The notes beneath the pieces are model-generated. The model had not been told where the DNA came from and did no database searches. It worked only from the letters and a program-made list of their open reading frames with translations. Shown here in pieces: positions 12,334-24,499 of a DNA stretch of 64,000 nt. Numbering within the stretch: the stretch's first letter is position 1; every line of letters begins with the position of its first letter. Location: NCBI GenBank assembly GCA_030549495.1, contig JAUIRK010000967.1, positions 124,001-188,000 of the forward strand. Reading direction: 5' to 3'. The DNA is from Nectonema munidae. Its lineage: Eukaryota; Nematomorpha; Nectonematoida; Nectonematidae. The position numbers and the translations under genes were made by a program.

Positions 12334-13248
12334 AATGTACTGAGCAGGACGAATAATTTAGATAAGTGGGTGCCCGCAAATGCCGCTTTCCACGGGTATC
12401 CAGATTGAAATTTCCTTCTCGGCAGTGACTGTGCGGGAATAAAATTTTGTTGGTTTCAATATTCATTCTTTTTTTCAGTAAAGAAGTAAGTCACAGATAT
12501 AATAACATCTCTTATCCACATCAACATGTAGATATCATTGTTTAATTCCTGAGAAAAGTTTCGTATCTTCTTGCACTTGTGATAACTTGTTATGTAATGC
12601 GGTAGACCAAAAAGTTTATCACAATATGGTCACTACATGCAAAGGATTAGTGGTAGGAAAAAATATGTTAAACATAAAGATTTTTCTTTAAATAATAAAT
12701 TCTATTATCTCATAGTTAGAAAAAATAATAAGGATTATAAAGCTTACACTACTCTTAACTTACTTTGCTAGGTATAAATCTTTCAAGACAAAAATGTATA
12801 ATTATTCATCAAACACAAAACCTAATCAAAAGAATACCTCAATTAAACAAAATTTAATACATATTTTCATTAGTTTACTTTAGATCTGATATACAAGAAT
12901 TACACAAGTTCAAGAGTTTGTATTCTGACCTTGGACCTTGATTTTTGAAAATTTTCTTGTGTCAACAAAGTTTTGCTCATTAATTTCAACATGAAAAAAA
13001 TAAACATAATTTTTTTTGATAATGATTTTTTTATTATGATTACAGAAAAAAATTAAGCAAGGTTTTTTGTTTTATATAAAAGTGAAAGAAAACTTATTTC
13101 AATTTCAACGGTGGGTATTTGTGAATAAAATTTGCAAACGGGTACTCGCTGATACCAGCAAATATAATTTTTGCAGGTGCAGGGAAACGCAGCTTATTTT
13201 TTGAGGATAAAAACTGGTGCAGGTAAAATAAACTCGTGCAGTACTCTA
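12334..13248. mobile_element. non-autonomous hAT-like element
   Basis: Ends pair as ATGTACTGAGCAGGACGA on the left and, reading inward from the right on the other strand, TAGAGTACTGCACGAGTTTA. Subterminal words GGGTGCCCGC, CACGGGTATCC, AAACGGGTACTCGC and GTGCAGGTAAA recall hAT elements with TGCACGGGTACCCG-type ends. The 0.9-kb inside has no transposase. No clean 8-bp duplication was seen, so the exact ends may be a few bases off. Confidence 0.5.
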
Positions 13249-14566
13249 TTTTTCCATTTAATATTTTTCTATTTTAATTCTTGTTAGTTCAGGAAGTTTG
13301 ATTACTTTTGTACTGAACTTTTTATATACGATCCTGTAGGTTTACTCTTTCTATGTCGAGATGTGTTTTCTCTTATAGTATTTCTAATTCTTGATTTTCT
13401 GATGTTTGTATTAGAACTGCATATTGAATTAAAATATTATTAGTAACCTTTATATAATGTTATACACAAGTATATGTTTATGTGACGATTAGTAGAGTCA
13501 TAAGATTCCTGGTATTTTCAAAAATCCAGATTGAAATATTATATGATAAGTTTGAAAGTGTCTGTTTAATAATCCTTCCTAAAATTTTCCTAATGCAAAA
13601 TATTAAATAAGAATTTTTATATTTAAAATTTTGTTTGAAATTAAGTTCTAGTTTTTTCATTTACAAATTTGGCTTTGTTTGAATTTGTCTATACTTTGAG
13701 TTTATTATTCATATACTAGCCTCTTGATCCAACATTTTTATCGGAAATTCTAATTTTAAATTTTAATTATTACTACTGGGACGCATATAATGACCTTAAT
13801 TTTTAAAAAGTTTAAAACGAAAAATTTATAGCAAGTTAAAATACAAAACTTTATTCAGACAAAATTAATAAGTGACTCAGACTTTTATTTAAAAAAATTT
13901 CAAATATCTGTTTTTGTGCTACTGTTTTGTATTCTGAGATTATTTTTTAAGAATTTTTGATATTTTTTATAGAAGAAAATAATGCAAACAAAATATATTT
14001 CAAACACCAGAGCACATTGTTTAAATTTATTATGGAGGGATGCTTTTTTTAATGATTTTAACTATAAATGTTGAATCAATGCATTCATTTATATATACGT
14101 TATATAAAAAATAGTTCTTGAAAAGACTTGATATGCTAGGATAGTGAAAGAGAAAATCAAAATCAGGAATTAAGTGCTAAAATTTTGTGTCTGCCTTAAA
14201 TTATTAAGGGAGGAGGGGCAAAATAGCATTTTTGGGCCCTAAAATGGAGTGGTTGTTCCCATTCGCTCCTAGTTTCAAAAGTAAAAAAAATATTTTATCA
14301 ATTATCATGTCAATAACATCTAATTTTTTCATCTTCAAAATATGAAGCTTGAATCAAAGGTGAGCCGCATGAAAAAATCTAGATCAATGTATACTTCTAG
14401 AATTTGTCTAAATTATTATACAATTTCAATACTTATTGTATACTGCCGTATAATTTGGCATATATTTTAGTATATAAATTTATTTCAGATCAGAGGATTA
14501 TAAAGTTTTATTGATCAAATATACATTACGATAAAATACATTTTTTGCAAAAAAAATGGACTAGAT
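13249..14566. other. AT-rich DNA, no gene seen
   Basis: Open frames here (for example 13478-13660, minus) have the composition expected by chance. At 14199-14270 a G-rich patch (AAATTATTAAGGGAGGAGGGG, then ATTTTTGGGCCC) resembles the ends of the G-tract repeats elsewhere in the window. Confidence 0.3.
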
Positions 14567-14602
14567 GGCGTGTGAGAAATGACACTATTTCCTCACACGC
14601 GC
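14567..14602. repeat. short perfect hairpin GCGTGTGAG
   Basis: GCGTGTGAG (14568-14576) pairs with CTCACACGC (14592-14600). The stem continues inward as AAAT/ATTT after a one-base bulge, enclosing a loop of about seven bases. It is GC-rich against an AT-rich background. It may be a remnant of a palindromic miniature element or of the left end of the neighbouring Tigger relic. Confidence 0.6.
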
Positions 14603-14639
14603 TAAATATACACACAAAAATGAATTCTTTCCAACTGAT

Positions 14640-15970
14640 GTTTGATAAAGGCTTACATCATCTTTTTTTTAAATAATAAGCAAAGATCTTTGTCTGTTTG
14701 TTTTTGGCGCTGCCATTCTTGCTCCACTTTCATCATTTAATTCTATGCATTTTAGTGAAGACTTTGCTAAACCAGAAATGCTTGTATGTCAGAAATATTC
14801 TTACTGACATCCACAAGGTTCTTGTGCTGGAGTTCAGGTGAACTATTTTTTAATTCTTCTTCTTCATTGATTTCACCATCTTCTTGGTTGAGTTCAAGCC
14901 GGTGCCTTCAAATGTTGAAGTTTGATCAAGATTAATTGTTACTAGTGAAGCATCAATTCCAACAAAATTATCCATACTCATTTGCAAACTTTCTCCCTTT
15001 ATCTTGCTAAAAACTCGGATAAAAGGCCTCTAACTAACTATTTGGTGCTTTGAAATCTTGAAGTCTCAATTGTAGTGCAATCTCTTTTGCTTTTTCCTTA
15101 AGAAGAGGACCGCTCAGAGGGAGTAACCTAGCCGTAATTTCCTTAAACCATCCATAGAGGATAGCGTAAAATTGACCATATGTTGTTTTTCGTAGTTTTT
15201 GTTTTCGATCACATGATACATTTTTTTTTCAAATTCATCTATCCACTCCTGTTTCTTCTTTAATATGTTTAGAATCTGAGTTTCCCGCAACAAAGACCTT
15301 GATTTAAAAGCTTTTGAACAATTGAACGTGCGCCCAACGTTTCTTTTTCGTGCATCTTTATCACCTCCATCTTCTTCTCTAGAGAAAGAGAATTGCGACT
15401 TTTCAAAGGTTTCAAAAGAAAATATATGTTTGCAGGCCAGTGATGTGGAATTTATATAACAAATTAAAAAATTGAGGCGTTGATGTTATGTAACGTTAAA
15501 AGCAACTGTAAATGCGATGAAAATGATTGACACGTATAGAATAAAATAAACTGATGTTTGTGTGTACGGTTTGTAGTCGTAAGTAAACTGCAGACACTCA
15601 TCAAATTACTACAATAAATGATTCGTTTTCGCAACTGCACGGCTTCTGTTTCATATCAAATCAGCACACTAGAATATATACTTAATGTCCACGCATTTGT
15701 CTTCGGTTGAAGTACACGATATCTGTTGTGTGTAATAGAGAAAAAACAACATATTTTATCCACATGTGTCTGCTTGTATATACACTTGATGTTTCTTTAC
15801 AAATGTGACAGCTTGCCCGTTATTTGCTAGAAGTGAACGCTAGTCCTGTTTAGCAGATGGCCGCTATTCAAAGGGCGTATTGTGTAGTAATTTTGTCCGA
15901 GGGATATTTTAGTGACCGGTATAAGCAGGTCGACGCTATTGACAGATGGTAGTTAAAGCAGGTTTGAATG
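14640..15970 (-). mobile_element. pogo/Tigger relic, 5' part only
   Basis: On the minus strand the right edge reads CATTCAAACCTGCTTTAAC, a pogo-type terminus next to a TA. Further in, the words LSGPLLKEKAKEIALQL, LQDFKAP and KGESLQMSMDNFVGIDAS match the CENP-B-like DNA-binding domain of Tigger transposases (the SGPLL-EKA and FKAS-GW-F helices). An upstream QEWIDEFEKK-containing frame fits the first helix-turn-helix. The region changes frame several times, and the DDE catalytic domain that should follow is absent, so the copy is truncated and dead. Its terminus matches solo ends at 50411 and 53443. Confidence 0.65.
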
Positions 15971-15972
15971 TA

Positions 15973-18900
15973 TAATATATTTTGAAGTTTATTTCTTTTT
16001 ATAGTGTATCGCGAAGAACAAATCGTTGGCCTATCTCTGTTTTTTTATATAAATATTGCAGCATTCAATTCTTACTTTCTTTTCATCGAATTAAATTAAA
16101 ACTTGAAAAAATTGTGCATATAAATAAAAGTTATTTTTAGATTACTTTGACAAACAACTTGTTAATCAATATATGGAAAGACGCAAAATTCTTCCTAGAC
16201 GTCATGGCTCAAATTTTTATGCAATATATGAAGATTCAAATTTCTTTTCCTGTACAACCTTGTAAAAGGTAAGGGAAAAGAGAAAAATCTAATCTTTATG
16301 AAAAGCCAAGTAACAAGTCCGATTTAAATGTGTTAAATGTTACATATATATATTATATATAAAACATTACAACAAAATTTGTAAAAATTGTTAATCATTA
16401 ATTTTACTTTTCTATATTTAAATAAAAACTTTTCAATTTATTAATTAATTATTTTGAAAAAACTATGTGTTTAGAATCTAATAGATCAAATAGAGTCCAA
16501 TTGGGTCCATATAGGCTAACTAAGTTGTCACAAGTTTATCATAATAAGCAATTTACTATTCTTTAGAAAGAGTTGTTTGCTTGATTTGTTACATTGAAAA
16601 TTATTAAAAAAAGTGCGAAAAGACACATTGAATTGAAAAAAAGACAAAATAGAATTGCAAAAGGACAAAATAGAACTAAAAATGTTATAATTATTAATAT
16701 TATTTATTATAAATTTTTATTTCTCATCAACACTGAGAAAAATCACCATTTAAAATAGTGACTATCACACACTTGCTTGTAATTTTTACTAGGTTAAAGG
16801 AAGTTTTGGTAATTAAGCAAAATTTTAGTGATTTGCAAGTTTAACTTGTTACTCCAGCTTAACTCATAAGTGATGATTACAAGTTTGACTTATTTTTATA
16901 GCTGTCCGAAAACCACTGTTTTAACAATTGAATAAAGCAGATTAAACAAAGAAAAATTGTAATTACTTACCAGTGCCAACTTTTTTATGCATCAACGAAT
17001 TACCATATAATAAAAAAATAAGTTTTTGCAAAATGATAATTAAAATCAAATATCCATAACATGAAGAATTCATTTAAAAAAGGATATTTCGGAACGCATT
17101 GTTGCCTTGGAATATTATAAATTTTTTATTTCTTTTCTACTCTTGAAAGTGCAGTGATAATTTTTTGTTTTAAACCCTCCAAAATAATTTTGGAGAAAGA
17201 CAAATGTTTTCCTGCTGCTTTTTGGGTATGAAAGTTGCACACAAAACACACAAGTATCATTCCCATTACCAACTCCAAAAAAGAGCTTTTTACTTTGAAG
17301 TAAATTTTTCCTCGGACAATCATTTTTATTGGTTCTTCATTCATTTAACTTAGAATTTTTTGAAAACTTTCATTCAATAAAATAGCCAGTGCATACAGTG
17401 TTAGTATACGGATAATATCTGAAAAAGAATAAACATTTTACATGAGATTTGAAATAAAAATTTAACTACTTTTTTTGAAAATTAGAAGAAACTTCTAGAT
17501 GAAACTTCTGTCGTTGTTACCTGAGGACACATCCTATTTAATTCTTGGTAAATCTGCAAAAAAAACAATTTTTTTAAGTCAAATGAACTTTATAAAAAAC
17601 TTACATATTCTGTTTCTATTAAAAAAAAGGATATTAGTGTCTTTTTTTTACAATCAAAGTTCTTCTGTCGTAGGAAGTATAAGGACAATCTTCTTTTAAC
17701 AATTTTTTCATTATGAATTGATTTCGTATATTCTCTCATAAGCCATAACTTATGTTCTAAAAATAAACTTTGTGTTTCTGAGCAAGAATTTGGCATACAG
17801 TTTTTTAAGCCATACCGTTCGGTCCGGTAAATCGAATCAGAAAAATTGAGAGTAGAATATTTGTGTTTTTGGCCCTTAACTTCATTCAAAACCCTACTAC
17901 TCCTATGGTTGGATCAAAAATATTGCGTTATAATGAGAGAGCTTTGCTAGATTTAAATTGTTTCAAAAATTACCTTGCAATGGTAAACAACTTTCTTCTA
18001 AAAGATATGGAAACCTCTCCAAAATCGCATCGACTAATTGAGTATATTTGTCACTATTGGGATACCCAAAATTTTAAAATTACTTGCTAAGAACAAAAAA
18101 ATTAAGTTTAGTTTTTAAAATTTCTTAAATTCCTCCTTAATACTGAGGGTAATGGATATAAAGACAATTGAGCAGTTTAGTTATATCAGAAGGAAGTTTT
18201 TTCTGAGAAAGCAGTTTCTTTAAAACACCTTTTGCATTTTTTTTGGAAATTTTAAAATAACTGTTCAAGCTTTTCTAAATATTGAATATGTCATACTTAA
18301 TAAAATGTGGTTGCTCACTATCATAGTCTTCTATCTTCAAAAAATTGTGATTTCTTTAACTGAAGATGGAAAAATCTGGTGCTCTTTGTTTGAGCTTTCG
18401 TGGAACAAAGACGCTACTGATATTACTCCTTCTTTTAAACTTACTTCGATTCTGATGGAGAAAAGAACTTTATTTTAAATATTGTTTGTTGTATAAATGT
18501 TTCAAAAGAATTTTCATCTAAATCAATAGAATCTCCCGCGTCAAAATCACAATAATTTGCTGTTGGATCTTATAGATAATGCAAATTTTTGGACAAATCT
18601 AGAATTGTTCGAAAGTTCCCCGGGTGAGGTAACTGTAACTTTTTTGTAAATAGGTCTTTATAAACAACAACATATTTGTGCCTAAAATTTTTAAGTTATA
18701 CAAAGTTTTAAAAAGCAAGTTTTTACAGCAACAGTAGTCACATGTGGATAATTGGAGGTCTAAAGGAAGATAATAATCTTCCAACTCCTCTACTTAAAGA
18801 CATATTCTTCGGTTAAAACAACAATATAACAAAAAAAGTGACTGTGAAAACATTTATTCTTTAATTTGTCAGAAAGAAAATATGCTGTATATTACAAAGT

Positions 18901-20086
18901 TAAAGGAATATAAAAGTTTATTAAATTCAATTTCTCTGAAATTGCCATAACTTAGGATGCAATCACCAACATGATTAAAACACCAAACACAGTAATTGCG
19001 TTGAAATGGTGAATACATTCCCATGATAGATACACTGAAAAAAGTCTGTTAATATTTACCAATAAATTAGTAAACCTAACTGTGTCTGTGGCTACTATTT
19101 TGTTAGTAAAGAAATTTACTATCTGGTTTGTAAAGAAATATTACTATCCAGTTAACAAACTTGTATTCTGAATTAGTTCGTAAGCACTACAATTTGCTTA
19201 AGGAGGCAAAATACCAACGGGCCAGTAAAAATACATTTTTGATAGTAAATTATAGCTTTTGATTTTTTTAAACAATTCTTCGCAATCCCGCAAATTTGTT
19301 CGAATCTTTCGTAATCCCCGAAAATTTGTTGCAAATAATCACAATCGAGTATATATTTTTGAAATTTTTCGATTTTTACACAGTTTTTGTTCAAGACATT
19401 TGATAACCAAGGTATTTCGTACCCATGTCATTTCGTATATAGATTAATCATTCGTACCCAAAAATTGAAGAAAAAAACGGCAGTACAAAATGTCCAAAAC
19501 TCGGTACGAAACGACCAAAAATAGATACAAAATGCTATGGTAAGAAACGTCATGGAAATGTCATGCACGGCTTCATGTCCCCATGATTTCGGATTAAGTG
19601 ATAATCAACTGTAATAAATCACATAAAAATAATACATATGAAATGCGCATATATTCTAATATAGTACAAAAGAAATATCATGCTAGATTTCTTCAATATC
19701 CATCATATCGTAACGTTATGACGCAATAGTTATGTTATTTATCGAAACATTTGAGCAAGAGTAGAGAGGACGAAATTCTACTTATGCTATTATATTTTGA
19801 TGCAATTCATCATAAATCAAACTTCATTCACTTCCGTTTGCTCACACTTATTTTTATCACTTACACAACAACTCCCGTAAAACTAATATAAAACTGAATT
19901 TCTGCAATTCAAAGTAGTTTTGATCGTCCCCCTATTTTTTTCTGTATACATAATTAACTATCAAAGTTATCGATTCCCTTTTCAAATTTAAGTTTTTTCC
20001 TAAAGATAAGTATTTGCTTATATACACCATAATGATTTCATAGACATTTAGTTTAAGTTTATAGTGAAATTATTTTGAATTTTCAG
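15973..20086. other. poorly explained AT-rich region with weak coding-like patches
   Basis: No family was recognised. CACTGAGAAAAATCACCAT (from about 16732) and CACTGAAAAAAGTCTG (from about 19038) have similar starts but the same orientation, so they do not pair as an inverted repeat. Between them the minus-strand frames at 17126-17344, 17590-17889 and 18599-18784 are longer than usual but lack recognisable motifs. At 19085-19165 the words TTTACTATCTGGTTTGTAAAG and TATTACTATCCAGTTAAC recur. At 19410-19550 a cluster of TTTCGTAC/GTACGAAA words occurs. Confidence 0.3.
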
Positions 20087-21249
20087 ATTTGTGGTGATAT
20101 GTGCGCTTTTTTCACAAGAGATGAACAAGAAATTATCTTACATCTCATTTCTAGGCATCATTTTGATGCTAACTTTTTGGTAAAATGTTCTTATTAGCTG
20201 AAACATTTTGATTTATCTCATCAACCTAAGCTAGATGATGATCGAATCTGAATAATGGATTATTCCTTGATTTCTCATTTAGGTCGTAAAAAGAAGACTG
20301 TGCAAAATTTATTTTATCACTGAAGGCAGAAATCAGTTTAAGTCAAAAAGCTACGGAAAAATTTTTTATTATACACCCAAACTCTTTTTGAAAAGCAAAT
20401 TTTAAAGATAAAAGAAAAATTAATATTTCAGAATTTTTTACTTAATGATTCTGATGACTTTTTGAATATATTTAATGTTGATCTTTTCAAAAATTGACAA
20501 ACACAACAGATGCAAGAGAAAAAATTGAAAATCAGTAGTGAGTCTAAGTACTGTGAAAAACAAGGGCAATTTGTCCCAAAGGAATATTATGCGTTTTATG
20601 ATCCACACTCGCAACAATTGCAAAATTTATTATATTCAGCTAAAACATGGTGTTCTATAAGAACAGTGTTAATGAGGATTATTGTAATGATATAATTGAA
20701 GGAAAGTATTTAGAAAACAAATCCCTGACTTTCAAAGAAAAGCGCCTTTTTCTCTATTTATCATGATGATTTTAAATAGCTACTTTAAAAAAAAAGTATG
20801 TAAAAAAAATGTAAAGGATTAGACAGGATATCTAACCCTGTCGGATCCCATAAGAAAAAGCATAAAATTTCAGTACTTTAATGGGCATTGCTAAACCTCC
20901 CCCCCTCTAAAATTAGATATAAAAAAGCGTTACACAACTTTTATGTATTGTTAAATGTGTCTTCTGGAGAAAATTTGGGTGTAAAGTTGTTTAGAAAAAC
21001 TATTTGATGATTTAAATATATTGAAAAAAGGATGCCTACTTAACAAAGATAGTAGGAGGGGTGGGAGACGTCTGCGCAACTTTACTTTTTGTCATGGCGG
21101 ATAATTTTGCAAATCAGTATTTTGGCTGTTTCAAAGAATGTGTTGCTTTGACTGAAAAATCTTGTCGAACATGTGAATTTGATCAAGTAAATTTACAAAT
21201 TGTCCCTTGGCAAAAGTTTCAACTACGTAATAATCTAGCTAGAACATAA
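20087..21249 (+). pseudogene. decayed member of a C2H2-headed transposon-like gene family
   Basis: After a plausible acceptor (TTTTCAG, 20081-20086), a frame reads ICGDMCAFFTRDEQEIIL then HLISRHH, a degenerate C2H2 finger. Next come EDCAKFILSLKAEISLSQKA (20301 on), ENKSLTFKEKRLFL, NPVGSHKKKHKISVL, PPSKIRYKKALHNFYVLL near 20850-20950, and VMADNFANQYFGCFKECVA with ALTEKSCRTCEFDQ near 21090-21180. I recall this order (finger, NPLGS-KKHK, then GDNLAS-GGFKE with a CRTC word) from a large family of uncharacterised proteins in fish, cnidarians and insects, often repeated in genomes. The name and the mechanism are unknown to me. The copy is broken into several frames, and the usual carboxy-terminal half is missing. 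Confidence 0.5.
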
Positions 21250-21899
21250 ACTTAAGTGTACTGATAAATACTGATGATAAATGATTATATATTATTAATT
21301 TACCCTTCTTAGAGTAATATTTTTCTAACAAATTTAAAGGTTACATTAACCGTTGTGAAAATTTTCCAAACCAGTACAAAATTCTATTTTGATACATTAT
21401 ATATATGTTTAACATCATTTCTAAATTTTATATCATATAATGTTATCTTTCTTTTCCACACAATTATCTCCGTCTTTTGTCTATATAACTATATTTCACA
21501 CCTAAACATTTTTCATCACCTCTTATCATTTTTATAATACAAAACGCATTATTATAAAGCATTACCACTTACACCGATTTGCTTTTTCTTTTGTTAAATG
21601 CATTCAGATTGACTGCATTTTCCTTTTCCTTTTGTTTGAATTCCAACTAATTTATCAGATTTTGATTGATAAAGGTTCGTGATTGAACCCAAAATATTTG
21701 CCTTAATAAAGTTTACTTTGTTCAAAAAATTCGTTTTATTTAAATTTTCTCTATTTTATATATTATTATAGATGTAGGATAAATGATGAAAAATATGTAT
21801 ATTTAAAAATGAAGGAATTTGTATGCTTTAATAAACTAATTCATTCTTTAAAAATTTGTTTTATATCTTAAGAGATTGAAAAGGATTTTTTTTTGATTA

Positions 21900-22304
21900 A
21901 AAAAAAACTTAATTCATGTAAAATTGAAGAAAATTGGAAGGATTTTTTCACAATAATTGATAAAGTTCTAGAAATAGCAGGCTCTGAGGTACAAGTTATT
22001 TTTCTCAAACTACAAATTTATTTGAAAATGAATTTTTTTTTCTAAGAACTAATTTCTGATAATGAAGATTGGGAGACGTATTTCAAGAAATTGGAGAAAA
22101 GTTTGCGTGATAAAAATAAAAGTGAAGAGCTTTTTGTAGAATATCTGGTAGGTTTTTAGAAATGATGAAATCTTTAATGTAATTTTTCTATTACAGGTTC
22201 CGATAGAAAACATGCCCAGCTTACTTAAGACTCCACCAAAACTGTTTTCCTCTATTAAAGATGGAATCTTGCAGGAAATATGTATAATACGTGATAAATT
22301 ATGA
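21900..22304 (+). CDS. two or three small exons of an unidentified gene
   Basis: Exon 22047-22147 reads LISDNEDWETYFKKLEKSL and DKNKSEELFVEYL, and ends at CTG|GTAGG. Exon 22197 onward begins after TTACAG and reads VPIENMPSLLKTPPKLFSS then IKDGILQEI, with a stop at about 22302. Both junctions are phase 0 and the intron is only 49 bases. A further open piece at about 21928-21988 (EENWKDFFTIIDKVLEIAG) ends at GAG|GTACAAG, but its phase does not match the following exon. The DW...YL...(P)LL pattern faintly recalls the carboxy-terminal domain of RPAP3/SPAG1-type proteins, but this is not a firm call. Confidence 0.4.
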
Positions 22305-22540
22305 GGTAATGAGTTAAAACTTACTCTAATTGCAAAATCAAAGATGCTTTAACGTTATTTTTAATGATATATATTATATGTTCGATTTAAGTTATCCCGA
22401 ATCTTATCAACTATTGGAATTGTCATTATTTAAAATTTTTAATGATGATTATCCCCTTTGTAAATGCTCCAATTTTATAAATTTTGATAAAAATTTAATG
22501 AAACTATTTGATTTTGTGTATTTTAAACTGTTTTCAAACT

Positions 22541-22820
22541 GCACACATCCTCAAAATTATTGGGGGGGGGGGGATTTTTTTTTGCAATTTTTAAAATTAC
22601 TGATCTGGAAATACCACGGGAGAACAAATATTCAAGCAATCCTTTAAAATAGAGTGTATTCAGTGCAGACCTAAATTTATAAGACTACTTTATATTTTTT
22701 TTTTACAAAATTGGTGAAATTTAAATAACTATACTTCCAGCGAAAATATTTTAATTAAATTTGCATATCGCATATACACTAGTTAAAAAAATCCAAAATT
22801 GTTGGAGGGGGGGGGGGGCG
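22541..22820. repeat. dispersed repeat with G-tract ends, copy 2
   Basis: Full-length counterpart of 7199-7465, with the same order of landmarks but longer G runs (twelve G at 22562-22573 and a run at the right end). It begins ACACATCCTCAAAATTATTG. A third, partial copy of the left end lies at 58683-58740. The unbroken G runs suggest slippage after insertion. Confidence 0.75.
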
Positions 22821-23016
22821 ATTAGACTTTCATTTGAGAATGAAATAGTCTATCATACACACTACAGTTATTGATGAAAGGATATTTGATTGATAGAGAA
22901 AACAACTGAAAAGAAATAACTGAAGGTTGGATAGTTTTATATGAGTGAATGTAGTCTGAAGGAAAAGAGTCTACTAGACACCCTGCGATGTTTATATGAA
23001 AAAAATATGATTGATT

Positions 23017-23066
23017 CAGGGGCGTACATCTTTGAAATTATTGGAGGAGGGGGGCGGACTTTCAAA
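23017..23066. repeat. solo end of a CAGGGGCGTACATC element
   Basis: CAGGGGCGTACATCTTTGAA followed by ATTATTGGAGGAGGGGGGCG looks like a hAT-type terminus joined to the AAATTATTG-plus-G-tract motif of the two longer repeats. It may be the true outer end of that family. No opposite end was found. Confidence 0.4.
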
Positions 23067-23433
23067 CGTCTTCCAAAAAAGACAACAAATTTTTCTGAAT
23101 TCCTACTCCCCTCTTGTCTGTTCTATTTCATTCTAAATTAAGCTTAATTTAAACTTTAAACCCCGCCCTATTAAGCTTAACGTCAACAATAAATGAAAAC
23201 TTATAAATAGCTCCTTCTTTTTCACTTCAAATATCAAATTATGTGTAGAAAAGGGGTAAAGATATCAATTAACAATAAAAAGTAATTTTATTGAATAAAA
23301 AAAATCATTAATTAATTTTCAGTTGTTCAATTTTTTCTTTCTAAAAAAACACATCCAAATTACATAACTTTGATGATGTAATTTCTATCAAAAATAAAAA
23401 AATATTTAATTTATAAATAAAAAAATACATACT

Positions 23434-24489
23434 TTATCTCTGTCCAATACTTAGAGGTTGCAATAAATCTTTTAAAGAATTTAAAAATACAGAAAATAAT
23501 TTTGCTTTTGGAAAATGGCTTCTCCAAACGAACTCATCTAAATATGATTTGAATAATTCGTTGGAGGTGCCAAACTGTCTTTTAAATTTTCTTTTGGCCC
23601 GCATCCAAAGATTTTCAATGTTTTGCGTGTGAATTTTCATATCATTTGGGTCAACAAAGTTACGTTGGTGTATAACTACCCAATGATCATAAACTCCATT
23701 ATTATAGTTAAAAATGTCCCTGTAAACAGGCCATCCGTCAGAAACAATAATGGATCCTGGTAGTATGTGTCTTTGTATAATTTGTGTAAGAGTTGTTTCG
23801 CTCCTATCTTCAATTTTAACTAAAAAACATTTCTTACTATTTCTTTCAATTGCTCCAAACACCCAATGACCTTCTCTCCAAATACCTCCGTGATATTTTC
23901 TATGAAAAAACTTGCTTTCATCAATTTCTACTATAATTTGTTCAAAGTTTTCATCAAAACCTCCAACAGTTAGACAATTTCTTTTAACCCAACTTGAAGC
24001 AATCTCTCTACAAAAATTGGCCCAGTCCACAGCAGTTGGTCCACTTCCAATAGATGCTTCATGAATAATAGCGTCTAATGAATAGTCACGACACCATTCA
24101 TAAATGAACAAAATCATAGAATAAGGTGAGATGGCTTTTTGCAAAAAAAGATCCTAATGGTCTTTTTTTTACCACAAACATAACATTTCCAACAATATCC
24201 ATCAGATACATCATTTCTCTTTATTAATTTACAATTTTGTAGGCAATCATTGCATTGGAAAATATTTAAAATAACTTTGTGCGAAGCAAACCAAAATTTT
24301 TAATTTATCATTTGAATTTAAAACTTGTAACAGAGAAGAAAAATTCAAATTTTCAGATAAAATTGTATTCTCACTCAGAGTAGTATCCATAAGTTCATTC
24401 ATTTCAGATGAAAATGAATTGATACAACAAATGATGAAAGAAAATATACTTCTTACGCTCGTGTCAAAACAACTCGTCAAATTATACAT
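23434..24489 (-). mobile_element. Merlin (IS1595/ISXO2-like) transposon relic
   Basis: A 236-codon frame (23434-24144) holds a nearly complete DDE domain: IIVEIDESKFFHRKYHGG with the first Asp, then REGHWVFGAIER, IIVSDGWPVYRDI with the second Asp, NFVDPN, and IHTQNIENLWMRAKRKFKR with the acidic third position. Merlin is the eukaryotic relative of bacterial IS1016/IS1595 transposases. Upstream, in another frame at about 24130-24260, lies a zinc-ribbon pattern CNDC...CWKCYVCG, as expected before the DDE domain. The amino-terminal frame (24247-24489) returns to the first frame, so two shifts separate three parts. Terminal repeats were not identified. The DDE part is otherwise open, which suggests a fairly young copy. 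Confidence 0.85.
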
Positions 24490-24499
24490 GTCCCTGATC

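Noticed and set aside
17126-18784. Minus-strand frames as a P-element or CACTA-like gene
   Set aside because: The CACTG-type starts at 16732 and 19038 face the same way, and no THAP finger or DDE word could be found.
22330-22647. 105-codon plus frame after the small-intron exons
   Set aside because: Its tail runs into the G-tract repeat, and the Phe/Tyr/Asn-rich content is that of AT-rich random sequence.
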